NCBI GenBank assembly: GCA_030040825.1 | Contig: JASHSY010000396.1 | Span: 1 to 12,034, forward strand | Reading direction: 5' to 3' | Length of the DNA: 12,034 nucleotides | Source of the DNA: Xanthobacteraceae bacterium | GTDB lineage: Bacteria > Pseudomonadota > Alphaproteobacteria > Rhizobiales > Xanthobacteraceae | Shown here: positions 1 through 7,401 of the stretch, piece by piece | Layout of the letters: each line of letters begins with the position of its first letter | Position numbering within the stretch: the first letter of the stretch is position 1 | Notes under the pieces: generated by a model | The model's input: the letters and a program-made list of their open reading frames with translations, nothing else | What the model was told of the DNA's origin: nothing | The model's database searches: none | Translations under genes and position numbers: made by a program

Positions 1-188
1 CGCGCTTCGATCGCGGTGTAGCGCTGGCGGAGCCGGTCGTATTCGGCGTCGGACACTGTCGGCGCATCGTCCTGGTAGTAGCGGCGATCGTGACTGGCGA
101 TTTCGGCTTCCAGCCGCGCGTGCTCGGCCGCGGCCTGCGTTTCCGTCAAATCTTCGACAGGCGTGTCGGTCTTCTCGCGGCGCTGCAT
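1..188 (-). CDS. ligA: NAD-dependent DNA ligase LigA, N-terminal fragment (cut by window edge)
   Basis: Only the first 62 codons lie in the window; the gene continues past base 1. LigA seals nicks in DNA using NAD+ and is essential for replication and repair. The visible part matches the family's N-terminal Ia (NMN-binding) domain: a helical stretch with EHARLEAEIASHDRRYY (about residues 23-39), then the conserved DAPTVSDAEYDRLRQRY (about residues 42-58), where E. coli-type ligases carry the YY...D.P..SD.EYD.L signature. The adenylation domain and catalytic lysine are outside the window. The ATG at 188 is the first in-frame start and lies 9 nt after the recN stop; another ATG overlapping the recN stop codon (198-196) is out of frame. 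No strong Shine-Dalgarno is visible, so translation may be coupled to recN. The family call is secure; only completeness is unknown. Confidence 0.93.
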   Translation of the reverse strand, partial: MQRREKTDTPVEDLTETQAAAEHARLEAEIASHDRRYYQDDAPTVSDAEYDRLRQRYTAIEA

Positions 189-197
189 GACAGAACA

Positions 198-1862
198 TTA
201 ACCCGCTGCACGGATCAGACGCTCGGCGGCGGCGCGGGCCTCGGCGGTGATTTCGGCGCCGGCGAGCATGCGGGCGATCTCCTCGCGGCGGCGCTCGGCC
301 TTGAGTTCGGCAACGCGGGTGGCGACCCGGTTGCCCTTGGCGAGCGCATCTTTGCTGATGAGATAGTGGCGGTCGGCGCGCGCCGCCACTTGCGGCGCAT
401 GCGTCACGGCGATCACCTGCACCCCGGAGGAAAGCCGCGCCAGGCGCACGCCGATGGCGTCGGCAATGGCGCCGCCGACGCCGGTATCGATCTCGTCAAA
501 GACCAAAGTCGGCGCCGAACCGCGATCGGCGAGCACCACCTTGAGTGCCAGCAGGAAGCGTGCGAGTTCGCCGCCGGAAGCAACTTTCATCAGCGGCCCC
601 GGCCGGGTGCCTGGATTGGTGCGCACCCAGAACTCGACGCGATCGAGACCGTCAGGGCCCTCGCCTTCGCCGTCGATTTGCGTGGAGAATTGCGCCCGTT
701 CAAGCCGGAGCGGCTTGAGTTCGGCGTTAACGGCTTTGTCGAGCGCCGCTGCGGTGCGCCGGCGCTCGGCCGCCTGCGCCTCCGCCGCCCGGTGGTACCG
801 CATCGCCGCGGCTTTCGCTGCCGCCTCCAGCGTGGCGAGCCGCTCCGCACCGGCATCGATGAGCGCCAGATCGCTGGCATAGCGGCCAGCCAGCGCCGCG
901 AGTTCATCGACCGAGACTTTGTATTTGCGGCCGGCCGCGCGCAATGCGAACAGCCGTTCCTCAATGCGCTCAAGTTCGGCCGGATCGTACTCCGCCACCC
1001 GTAGCGCGTGTTCGAGGTGAGTGCGCGCTTCCTCGAGCGCCGTCAAAGCGGCATCGATCGCTTTCGCCACCGGCTCGATCAGTGCCGGCGCCTGCGCCAC
1101 CCGCCGTTCCAGCCGCCGCACGGCGGTGGCAAGCGCCGGCACCGGTGATTGGGCGCCGCTCAGCGTTTCGTGCGTCGCCTTAAGATCTTCGGCGGACTTT
1201 TCCGCCTGCATCATGGCGGCGCGTCGTTCGGACAATGCAGTTTCCTCGCCGGTTTGCGGCGCTAACCGGCCAAGCTCGTCGACGGCGTGACGTAACCAAT
1301 CGGCCTCGCGGCGCGCGCGTTCGACCTCGGTGCGATGCGCCTCGACCGCGGCTTCCTGCACACGGCGCTCATCCCAAAGCCGGCGAACTTCGGCGGCCCG
1401 ATCTTCAAGCCCGCCAAAAGCATCGAGCAGCGCGCGATGGGTCGCCGCCTCGACGAAGGCCCGCTCGTCATGCTGGCCGTGGATTTCCACCAAGACGGCG
1501 CCAAGCGTGCGCAAGACCTGTGCGCTGACCGGCTGGTCGTTGACGAAAGCACGGGTGCGTCCGTCGGCGAACTGCACGCGGCGTAAAATCAATTCGTCTT
1601 CCGCGGCCAGCTCATTGTCGGCAAGCACCCGCCACGCCAGATGATCCTTGCCGATTTCGAAACCGGCGATCACCTGCCCCTGCTCGGCACCCTCGCGTAC
1701 CAAAGCCGCGTCGCCGCGCGCGCCAAGGGTAAGCGCGAACGCGTCGAGCAGGATCGACTTGCCGGCGCCAGTCTCGCCGGTGAGCACGGCAAGTCCGGCG
1801 CCAAAGTCGATGTCCAAACGATCAATCAGAATGATGTCGCGGATGGATAGACGTGCGAGCAT
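198..1862 (-). CDS. recN: DNA repair protein RecN (SMC-like ATPase)
   Basis: RecN is a cytoplasmic SMC-like ATPase that acts early at double-strand breaks in recombinational repair. The protein is 554 residues, the usual family length. It begins with MLARLSIRDIILIDRLDIDF, followed by a Walker A GETGAGKS (residues 29-36). A VEIHGQHDERAF segment follows in the N-terminal half (Q-loop region). The middle is Ala/Glu/Arg-rich and coiled-coil-like. The ABC signature SGGELARFLLALK is at about 429-441, Walker B TLVFDE(IDTGVGG) at about 452-464, and the switch VTH ends at about 488. The ATG at 1862 is preferred because homologues begin at this ML..L.I.d motif; a TTG at 1892 would add ten uncharacteristic residues. 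The gene follows bamD after 78 nt and precedes ligA by 9 nt. No promoter was recognised in the bamD-recN spacer, and no LexA box was identified. Confidence 0.96.
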   Translation of the reverse strand: MLARLSIRDIILIDRLDIDFGAGLAVLTGETGAGKSILLDAFALTLGARGDAALVREGAEQGQVIAGFEIGKDHLAWRVLADNELAAEDELILRRVQFADGRTRAFVNDQPVSAQVLRTLGAVLVEIHGQHDERAFVEAATHRALLDAFGGLEDRAAEVRRLWDERRVQEAAVEAHRTEVERARREADWLRHAVDELGRLAPQTGEETALSERRAAMMQAEKSAEDLKATHETLSGAQSPVPALATAVRRLERRVAQAPALIEPVAKAIDAALTALEEARTHLEHALRVAEYDPAELERIEERLFALRAAGRKYKVSVDELAALAGRYASDLALIDAGAERLATLEAAAKAAAMRYHRAAEAQAAERRRTAAALDKAVNAELKPLRLERAQFSTQIDGEGEGPDGLDRVEFWVRTNPGTRPGPLMKVASGGELARFLLALKVVLADRGSAPTLVFDEIDTGVGGAIADAIGVRLARLSSGVQVIAVTHAPQVAARADRHYLISKDALAKGNRVATRVAELKAERRREEIARMLAGAEITAEARAAAERLIRAAG

Positions 1863-1940
1863 GACGGCGGATGACCAAGGAGGCCGGACCAAGAATAGAT
1901 GATAGTAATGATTCCCTGTCCTGTCGCCGTCAGCCGCGCA

Positions 1941-2801
1941 CTAGCCCAGCCCCTTGAAAGCGCGGCTCAACCACGACGCCTTGTTCTCGTTCGGCTCGAC
2001 GCCGGCGGATTTCACCAGCCGGTAGGCATCCTTGTACCAGGGGCTGTCGGGGAAATTGTGCCCCAGCACCGCGGCCGCGGTCTGCGCCTCATCGACAATG
2101 CCGATCGAGAGATAGGCCTCGGTCAGGCGCTCCAGCGCCTCCTCGACCTCACGCGTCGTTTGGTATTGCGTCACCACGACTTTGAAGCGGTTGATGGCGC
2201 CGGTGAAGTCACGCTTCTTCATGTAGAAGCGGCCGATCTCCATCTCCTTGCCGGCAAGCTGATCACGCGCGATGTCGATTTTTTTCTTAGCGTTGAGCGC
2301 ATATTCCGTATCCGGATATTTGCGCACCACCTCCGCGAGAGCCGCTATCGCTTTGTCGGCGCGTGCTTGGTCGTGCAAAACATCGGGAATCTGGTCGTAA
2401 TAGGAAACGCCGATCAGGTACTGCGCGTAAGCGGCATCCGGACTGCCAGGATGCAGAGTCACGTAACGCTTCGCCGCACTGATGCAGTCGTCGTATTTCT
2501 GCGCCTGATAATAAGAGTAAGCCGACATCAGCAGCGCCTTGCGCGCCCAATCGGAATAGGGATTTTCGCGATCGACCTGATCGAATTTTTTGGCGGCGTC
2601 CGCGTATTCCTGCTTGTTGTTAAGCAGGAATAGACCTTCGTTATAGAGCTTGTCGGCAGAGCCTTCGGGGACGACGTCCTCGTCTTTGCTCAACATGCCG
2701 CAGCCCAAAACGGGGGCGGTAATCACCAGCAATGCCAACACGCTCGCCAGCGAACGCAGCTTGCGCCCGGACCGCCGCGATCCCTTTAACCGCCCCGTCA
2801 T
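1941..2801 (-). CDS. bamD: Outer membrane assembly lipoprotein BamD (ComL)
   Basis: BamD is the essential lipoprotein partner of BamA in the complex that folds beta-barrel proteins into the outer membrane; it sits on the periplasmic face. From the ATG at 2801 the protein is 286 residues. A basic N-region (RLKGSRRSGRKLR) is followed by a hydrophobic stretch SLASVLALLVITAPVLGC, with the lipid-accepting Cys at residue 34. The VLGC box is slightly atypical, because the usual -2 residue is Ala or Ser. After it come TPR-like helix pairs, with the BamD hallmarks LYNEGLFLLNNKQEYADAA, AQYLIGVSYYDQIPDVLHDQ and GRFYMKKRDFTGAINRF. A GTG at 2858 could add 19 residues, but these would displace the signal peptide from the N-terminus, so 2801 is chosen. 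The gene lies between lpxC and recN, as in other alphaproteobacteria. A possible promoter and inverted repeat lie upstream. Confidence 0.94.
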   Translation of the reverse strand: MTGRLKGSRRSGRKLRSLASVLALLVITAPVLGCGMLSKDEDVVPEGSADKLYNEGLFLLNNKQEYADAAKKFDQVDRENPYSDWARKALLMSAYSYYQAQKYDDCISAAKRYVTLHPGSPDAAYAQYLIGVSYYDQIPDVLHDQARADKAIAALAEVVRKYPDTEYALNAKKKIDIARDQLAGKEMEIGRFYMKKRDFTGAINRFKVVVTQYQTTREVEEALERLTEAYLSIGIVDEAQTAAAVLGHNFPDSPWYKDAYRLVKSAGVEPNENKASWLSRAFKGLG

Positions 2802-2865
2802 GACCGTAATGAAATTCCCATCCCCAGCAGCGTAAGCCCCGTTTCCTGCCGCGTTCACGCGGGGC

Positions 2866-2918
2866 AGTATAGGCGGCGATCTTAATGCTGATTAGGCCGA
2901 CAATCGGCCTGGATTAAG
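2866..2918 (-). promoter_or_regulatory. Nested inverted repeat and possible -10 box upstream of bamD
   Basis: The lpxC-bamD spacer holds a nested palindrome on the plus strand: outer arms CTTAAT (2881-2886) and ATTAAG (2913-2918), inner arms AGGCCGA (2894-2900) and TCGGCCT (2904-2910) around a 3-nt loop. On the minus strand it is followed at once by TATACT (2871 to 2866), a good -10 hexamer; no matching -35 is convincing. The palindrome covers the expected -35 region, so an operator is possible. A 3' hairpin of the lpxC transcript is the alternative, but no T run follows the stem in the direction of transcription, so it is not a classical terminator. Confidence 0.35.
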
Positions 2919-2936
2919 GCAAAAAACTTAACGAAA

Positions 2937-3902
2937 TCAAGAGACGTTGGGGCCGTAAGCCGCTGTCGCGAAGCCGGGTGCGATGTCGGCATGACCGCGA
3001 GGGCGCGGTAGCGGCTCTTCCAATTCGCTGTACGTCCAGGCGCTTGGATCAGCCATCAGGGTCGTGACCACGGCGTGATTGAGCTTATGCCCGCCGCGTA
3101 CCGATCGATAAGCGGCCATCAATGGCGCGCCGGCAAGCGCCAAGTCGCCGATCGCGTCAACGATCTTGTGGCGGACGAACTCGTCAGGAAAGCGCATCCC
3201 GTCGCTGTTGAGGACCCGATTGTCCGCCACAACGACGGTATTCTCGAACGAAGCGCCGAGCGCGTAGCCGGCGCTCCAAAGCTTCGCCACATCGCGCATG
3301 AAGCCGAAGGTGCGCGCACGCGCCAAATCGCGGCGGAACACGTGCGGCTCTACGTCGAGCGCGAAGCTCTGTCGGCCAATCAACGAATCGGCAAATTCGA
3401 TCTCGGCCTCGATGCGCAAACCGCGGGCATAGGGGCGCAGTTCGCCATAGCAGCCGTCCGCATTGACCCGCACCGGCCGCAACACCCTAATGTAACGGCG
3501 CGACGCCGACAGGGTCTCGATGCCGGCCTGGTCGATAGCCTCGACGAAGGGCGCGGCGCTGCCGTCCATAATCGGGACTTCGGGGCCATCCACTTCAACG
3601 ACCGCATTGTCGATGCCCAGAGCATACAATGCAGCGAGGACGTGCTCGGTGGTCGAAACCGCCGGACCATCCCGATCACCAAGGACGGTGGCGAATTCGG
3701 TCGCGGTCACCGAGCGAAAACTGGCCACGAGGTGGCGGTCTTTCCCGCCGTCAACTCTGCCACGCCAGAAGACGATGCCAGTGTCGGCTTCAGCCGGATG
3801 AAGGATGACGGTAACGGGCGAACCCGAATGTACGCCGATGCCGGACACACCGACTTGCTCGCGCAGCGTCGTTTGCCTGCCGGCGTACGTGCCCCTTGTC
3901 AT
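2937..3902 (-). CDS. lpxC: UDP-3-O-acyl-N-acetylglucosamine deacetylase LpxC
   Basis: LpxC is the zinc-dependent cytoplasmic deacetylase that commits UDP-3-O-acyl-GlcNAc to lipid A synthesis. The 321-residue protein has the normal family length. It starts with RQTTLREQVGVSGIGVHSG, the typical N-terminal beta strand of the fold. The first zinc ligand region is STTEHVLAALYALGIDN (E86, H87), followed by GPEVPIMDGSAAPFVE. The second is HKIVDAIGDLALAG, where H245 and D249 correspond to the zinc His and Asp and D253 to the adjacent conserved Asp. The catalytic His lies in GGHKLNHA (H272). All key residues are present. The ATG at 3902 is supported by a Shine-Dalgarno GAGGTG (3914-3909) six nt upstream. 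The gene follows ftsZ across a 381-bp spacer with a terminator, so it probably has its own promoter; bamD follows after 135 nt. Confidence 0.97.
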   Translation of the reverse strand: MTRGTYAGRQTTLREQVGVSGIGVHSGSPVTVILHPAEADTGIVFWRGRVDGGKDRHLVASFRSVTATEFATVLGDRDGPAVSTTEHVLAALYALGIDNAVVEVDGPEVPIMDGSAAPFVEAIDQAGIETLSASRRYIRVLRPVRVNADGCYGELRPYARGLRIEAEIEFADSLIGRQSFALDVEPHVFRRDLARARTFGFMRDVAKLWSAGYALGASFENTVVVADNRVLNSDGMRFPDEFVRHKIVDAIGDLALAGAPLMAAYRSVRGGHKLNHAVVTTLMADPSAWTYSELEEPLPRPRGHADIAPGFATAAYGPNVS

Positions 3903-4226
3903 GCCCTACACCTCATAGCCGGATCGCGTGAAGCAATCGGCAACCCCAACATGAGGAACGCGAAGGTTGTACAAGGAGCCGTCCGCCAGCGGCGACCCGT
4001 TACACTACCCCCACATAACTCCCCCAAAAATCTGCCAAACCATACTGAGCACAGGGTTTCTGGCCAACTCACGGTTTCTTACCGAGTGTTACCTATTTCG
4101 GCCGAACTTTGCCTGCCGAAAAGCCAAAATCACTCCAGTAGGCGCAGTGATGAGAGGGCCCGCCGCGACGACGGGAACGTTCAATTCTCAATGAATATTA
4201 TTTAATATCAGATACTTAATGCAAAA
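3903..4226. other. AT-richer spacer between ftsZ terminator and lpxC, with hairpins and G runs
   Basis: No gene is supported here, and it is visibly poorer in GC than its surroundings. It contains an AT palindrome ATATTA-TT-TAATAT (4195-4208). Two adjacent hairpins follow: TTTCGGC/GCCGAAA with a 12-nt loop (4096-4121), and ACTC(a)CGGT/ACCGAGT with a 5-nt loop and one bulged base (4067-4087). In the probable lpxC leader the minus strand has G runs at 4025-4021, 4012-4008, 3998-3996 and 3947-3944. The open frames crossing it on the plus strand show no recognisable protein. Confidence 0.6.
4039..4067 (-). promoter_or_regulatory. Candidate sigma-70-type promoter for lpxC
   Basis: Reading the minus strand, TTGGCC (4067-4062) and TATGGT (4044-4039) are separated by 17 nt, the ideal spacing. 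The match is TTG plus a partial -35, and four of six -10 positions. Transcription would begin near 4032 and leave a leader of about 130 nt before the lpxC ATG. The location after the ftsZ terminator makes a promoter somewhere in this spacer likely; this exact site is a judgement from similarity only. Confidence 0.35.
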
Positions 4227-4257
4227 CCCACGCCGCGATTGGGGTCACGGCGTGGGG
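4222..4257 (-). terminator. Rho-independent-like terminator after ftsZ
   Basis: A perfect 9-bp GC-rich stem, CCCACGCCG (4227-4235) with CGGCGTGGG (4248-4256), encloses a 12-nt loop. It starts about 28 nt beyond the ftsZ stop in the direction of transcription and is followed on the minus strand by TTTTGCATTAAG. The T run is only four long and the loop is large, so read-through into lpxC is possible, but position and stem strength fit a terminator or attenuator closing the division gene unit. Confidence 0.6.
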
Positions 4258-4283
4258 ACACACAAGGCTTGCGAAAGGTTCGG

Positions 4284-5981
4284 TCAGTTCGCCTGTCGGC
4301 GCAGAAAAGCCGGGATATCGAGCTGATCCTCGTCGCTTCGGTTATGCACAGGCGCCTGCCGGCCGTGCTGGTCCAGGCCCTGCGGAGCCGGACGCTTGGC
4401 GTATTCGGAGACCGGCTCCTGGCGCGATTCCGTCCGTGCCGAAGGCCGTCCCGGCAGCCGTTCGGCAGCGGGGGGAAGGGTCGGCGCCGTGCGCGGTGCC
4501 GCCGGTGCATTTTCCTCTTCCTCGCGCCGACCAAGACCAACGGCTGCCAGACGCTGCAGCAGAGTCATGCGGCGCTTTTCCGGGTGCTCCTCGGCCAGCT
4601 CGCCGCGCCGGGCGCGGATCTCATTTTGCGCCGGGACCGGCAATTCATCGATCCGCGGCATGCGCGCGCGTGACGGCATCCGCTCCGGTTGCGGGGGGAT
4701 GAATGCTTCCGGCTCAGGCTGCTCCGGGTGTTCGGCCCCGCTCGCCGGCGGGTCCACGAACAGCGTCGGCTTCAGACCGAGCGGCCGAATGGTCACATCC
4801 TGAGCAGCTTGCGGCAGGATCGCCGCCGCCATTGCAGCTTTGGCGGATTCGATTGAATCGTTGACCGACGCGGGGGTCGCCGGCGCGGCAGCAACCGAGC
4901 GGACCGGCTCAGTCTCCACCTGCTCTGGCAGTTTGGCGGATTCGGCGCGCAGCCCTTTGGCGACGGCGGCGATGCGCATCTCCGGATCGATCGCTGGCGA
5001 GCGCTGCGTCACCAAAGCATGATCGATGCCGGTGGCAACCACCGAAACACGGATGATGCCATCGAGGCTTTCGTCGAATGTCGCGCCGACGATAATGTTG
5101 GCATCCTGATCGACTTCTTCGCGAATGCGCGTTGCCGCCTCGTCAACTTCGTAGAGCGTAAGATCGCGGCCGCCAGTGATGGAGATCAAAAGACCTTTCG
5201 CACCTTTCATCGAGGCATCGTCGATCAACGGATTGGAAATCGCCGCTTCGGCTGCGGTCAGCGCTCGCTTTTCGCCCTCGGCCTCACCGGTCCCCATCAT
5301 CGCCTTGCCCATTTCGCGCATGACCGCGCGCACATCGGCGAAGTCGAGATTGATGAGACCTTCCTTGACCATCAGATCGGTAATGCAAGCGACTCCGGAA
5401 TAAAGCACCTGATCGGCCATGGCAAAGGCGTCGGCGAATGTCGTTTTCTCATTCGCCACCCGGAACAGATTCTGGTTCGGGATGATCAGCAGCGTGTCGA
5501 CACACTTTTGCAGCTCCTGGATGCCGCCATCGGCGATGCGCATGCGGCGCTGGCCTTCGAAATGAAATGGCTTGGTCACAACACCGACAGTGAGAATACC
5601 GATTTCCTGCGCGGTCTTGGCGATGACCGGCGCCGCGCCGGTACCGGTGCCGCCGCCCATGCCGGCGGTCACGAACACCATGTGTGCACCGGAGAGGTGA
5701 TCGCGAATTTCGTCGATCACTTCTTCGGCTGCGGCGCGGCCGACGTCTGGCTGTGAGCCGGCGCCCAGGCCTTCGGTCACCTGCGTGCCCATTTGAATGA
5801 TGCGCTCGGCCTTCGACATCGTAAGCGCCTGCGCGTCGGTGTTCGCCACCACGAAATCGACGCCCTGCAAGCCGGCGGTGATCATGTTGTTAACGGCGTT
5901 GCCGCCAGCACCGCCGACACCGAACACGGTTATGCGCGGCTTCAGCTCACGGATATCGGGAATCTTCAAGTTGATGGTCAT
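4284..5981 (-). CDS. ftsZ: Cell division protein FtsZ (tubulin-like GTPase), long-linker form
   Basis: FtsZ polymerises with GTP into the Z ring that recruits the divisome. The N-terminal GTPase domain (about residues 15-320) is intact: ITVFGVGGAGGNAVNNM (17-33), the tubulin signature GGGTGTG (109-115), and the T7 synergy loop NLDFADVRAVM (211-221) with its two Asp residues. At 565 residues it is far longer than E. coli FtsZ (383). The extra length is a linker of roughly 230 residues, rich in Pro, Ala, Glu and Arg, which is usual in alphaproteobacteria. The end, EDQLDIPAFLRRQAN, is the conserved tail that binds FtsA and other partners. The ATG at 5981 has AGAAGAGG five nt upstream. ftsA ends 97 nt before it, and the pair works as ring and membrane tether. 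A candidate terminator follows. Confidence 0.98.
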   Translation of the reverse strand: MTINLKIPDIRELKPRITVFGVGGAGGNAVNNMITAGLQGVDFVVANTDAQALTMSKAERIIQMGTQVTEGLGAGSQPDVGRAAAEEVIDEIRDHLSGAHMVFVTAGMGGGTGTGAAPVIAKTAQEIGILTVGVVTKPFHFEGQRRMRIADGGIQELQKCVDTLLIIPNQNLFRVANEKTTFADAFAMADQVLYSGVACITDLMVKEGLINLDFADVRAVMREMGKAMMGTGEAEGEKRALTAAEAAISNPLIDDASMKGAKGLLISITGGRDLTLYEVDEAATRIREEVDQDANIIVGATFDESLDGIIRVSVVATGIDHALVTQRSPAIDPEMRIAAVAKGLRAESAKLPEQVETEPVRSVAAAPATPASVNDSIESAKAAMAAAILPQAAQDVTIRPLGLKPTLFVDPPASGAEHPEQPEPEAFIPPQPERMPSRARMPRIDELPVPAQNEIRARRGELAEEHPEKRRMTLLQRLAAVGLGRREEEENAPAAPRTAPTLPPAAERLPGRPSARTESRQEPVSEYAKRPAPQGLDQHGRQAPVHNRSDEDQLDIPAFLRRQAN

Positions 5982-6026
5982 GGTTGCCTCTTCTTTGATG
6001 CGCGGGCGCGTTCGACGCCCGGCCCC

Positions 6027-6045
6027 GGCCAGTCCGCCACCGGCC
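6027..6045 (-). other. GC-rich hairpin in the ftsA-ftsZ spacer
   Basis: On the minus strand GGCCGGT (6045-6039) can pair with ACTGGCC (6033-6027) around the loop GGCGG, giving seven pairs including one G-U. It lies 37 nt after the ftsA stop and 45 nt before the ftsZ start. No T run follows it, so it is not a normal terminator; it could be an mRNA processing or stability element, or chance in a GC-rich spacer. Confidence 0.3.
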
Positions 6046-6078
6046 GTTGTGATGGTTTAGTTGCGCGTCTGGGGGCCA

Positions 6079-7401
6079 TCAGAAACTCTCGCGCAGCCAC
6101 TGTCCGACCCGGGCGATGTAGCCACCCGTGCCATTCGCTAAATACCGCTTATTGCGTGCTTCAAAATATTCGAGATGCGCCGCCTGCGGATAAACCAAAA
6201 GCCCGGTCGCGGCGGCAAATGCCGCGCCCTTGGCCGCATCCGGCAATCCGGCAATCCCGAGCGGGCGGCCGACGCGCACCGGCCGATTAAGAATGCGGGA
6301 CGCCAGCTCGGACAATCCGGTCATCTGACTGGCACCGCCGGTGAGGATCACGCGCCCGCGTGGCTCGGCGGCAAACGCAGACGCCGTGAGACGATCGCGT
6401 ACCATTTCCAGAATTTCTTCGACGCGCGGCCTGATGATATGTCCGAGCGCCGACCGCGGCACGAATTGCGTCTGCTCGCGTTCGTCCTCGCCGAGCGGCG
6501 GCACCGTTATCATGTCGCGTTCGTCCGATCCTCCGATCAGGACACTGCCATAAAACGTTTTGATTCGCTCGGCGTCGGCAACGCTCGTGCTTAGCCCGCG
6601 CGCGATGTCAAGGGTGACGTTGTGTCCGCCAACAGCGAAACCCTGCGAGTGGACAAAACGACCGCCGAGGAAAACCGCCGTGGTTGTTGTGCCGGCGCCC
6701 ATGTCGACCACGGCCGCGCCTAGATCGGCCTCATCGTCGGCCAGCACGGAAAGGGCCGACACGTATGGACTGGCGACCATGGCCTCGATGTCGAGATGAC
6801 AGCGCTCCACTGCGAGCATCAGGTTGCGCGCAGCGGCGATGTCGGTGGTGGTAACATGCATGTCGACGCCGAAGCGCTCGCCAAGCATGCCACGCGGGTC
6901 GCGGATGCCGTTTCCGCCGTCGATCGAATAGCCGATCGGCAACGAATGCAGAATTGCGCGCCCGTCGCGCAGCGAGTGGCGATGGCCGGCGCTCAACACG
7001 CGGGCAATATCGCCCTCAGTCACCGCAGCGCCGGCAATTTTGATTTCGGCGACGAACAAATCGCTCGCCAGCCGGCCGGCCGCGACCGACAGCACGATCG
7101 ATTCAATTTCCACCGAGGCCATCCGCTCGGCGGCATCGACTGCTTGCCGGATCGACTCTTCGGCCTGCGCGAGATTGACCACGCCGCCGGCTTTGGTGCC
7201 GCGGGCGGCGGCGTGTCCGAAGCCGACGACCTCGATGGCATGGGTTCGGCGGGTCAGCACTTGCCGCGGCGCATGCGGCCGCAACCGGGCGATCAGACAA
7301 GCGACTTTGCTCGAGCCGATATCGAGCGCGGCGATCAGCGCGCTCTTACGCGGTGACACCGGCTTCATCTTCGGCGTAAGACCATAAGAGAGGGCGCTCA
7401 T
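6079..7401 (-). CDS. ftsA: Cell division protein FtsA (actin-like ATPase)
   Basis: FtsA is the actin-like ATPase that ties FtsZ filaments to the inner membrane and passes on the signal to divisome synthases. The 440-residue protein has family length. It shows the phosphate-1 motif ALDIGSSKVACLIA (25-38), the 1C (SHS2) subdomain around 97-180, the phosphate-2 motif VVDMGAGTTTTAVF (231-244) with GFAVGGHNVTLDIA after it, and the adenosine motif RVILTGGASQMTGL (350-363). The C-terminus GYIARVGQWLRESF is the amphipathic membrane-targeting helix. The ATG at 7401 overlaps the ftsQ stop as ATGA and has a strong Shine-Dalgarno, so it is preferred to the internal Met at residue 12. The N-terminal extension before the fold (about 20 residues) is short. 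ftsZ follows after 97 nt. Confidence 0.97.
   Translation of the reverse strand: MSALSYGLTPKMKPVSPRKSALIAALDIGSSKVACLIARLRPHAPRQVLTRRTHAIEVVGFGHAAARGTKAGGVVNLAQAEESIRQAVDAAERMASVEIESIVLSVAAGRLASDLFVAEIKIAGAAVTEGDIARVLSAGHRHSLRDGRAILHSLPIGYSIDGGNGIRDPRGMLGERFGVDMHVTTTDIAAARNLMLAVERCHLDIEAMVASPYVSALSVLADDEADLGAAVVDMGAGTTTTAVFLGGRFVHSQGFAVGGHNVTLDIARGLSTSVADAERIKTFYGSVLIGGSDERDMITVPPLGEDEREQTQFVPRSALGHIIRPRVEEILEMVRDRLTASAFAAEPRGRVILTGGASQMTGLSELASRILNRPVRVGRPLGIAGLPDAAKGAAFAAATGLLVYPQAAHLEYFEARNKRYLANGTGGYIARVGQWLRESF

Noticed and set aside
90..1004. A 304-codon open frame on the plus strand opposite recN
   Set aside because: Antisense to the conserved RecN C-terminal half; composition fits a shadow of GC-rich codons.
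1899..2633. A 244-codon open frame on the plus strand opposite bamD
   Set aside because: Antisense to a convincing BamD; the Arg/Val-rich translation has no family features.
3967..4194. A 75-codon frame on the plus strand in the ftsZ-lpxC spacer
   Set aside because: It needs a TTG start, shows no motif, and runs across hairpins and C runs; chance in non-coding DNA is simpler.
3075..4205. A 376-codon open frame on the plus strand opposite lpxC, running into the spacer
   Set aside because: It is antisense to a clearly intact lpxC. Its predicted protein shows no family motif and is of the kind that GC-rich codon use creates on the opposite strand.
4202..4219. TTAA-N10-TTAA before lpxC, and a similar pair at 2915-2932 before bamD, as CtrA boxes
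   Set aside because: The known CtrA consensus is TTAA-N7-TTAA; both pairs here have ten bases between half-sites, so they do not fit, and TTAA is common in AT-rich spacers.
5019..5756. A 245-codon open frame on the plus strand opposite ftsZ
   Set aside because: It covers the GTPase core of ftsZ in antisense, has no recognisable domain and no Shine-Dalgarno evidence; a coding shadow.
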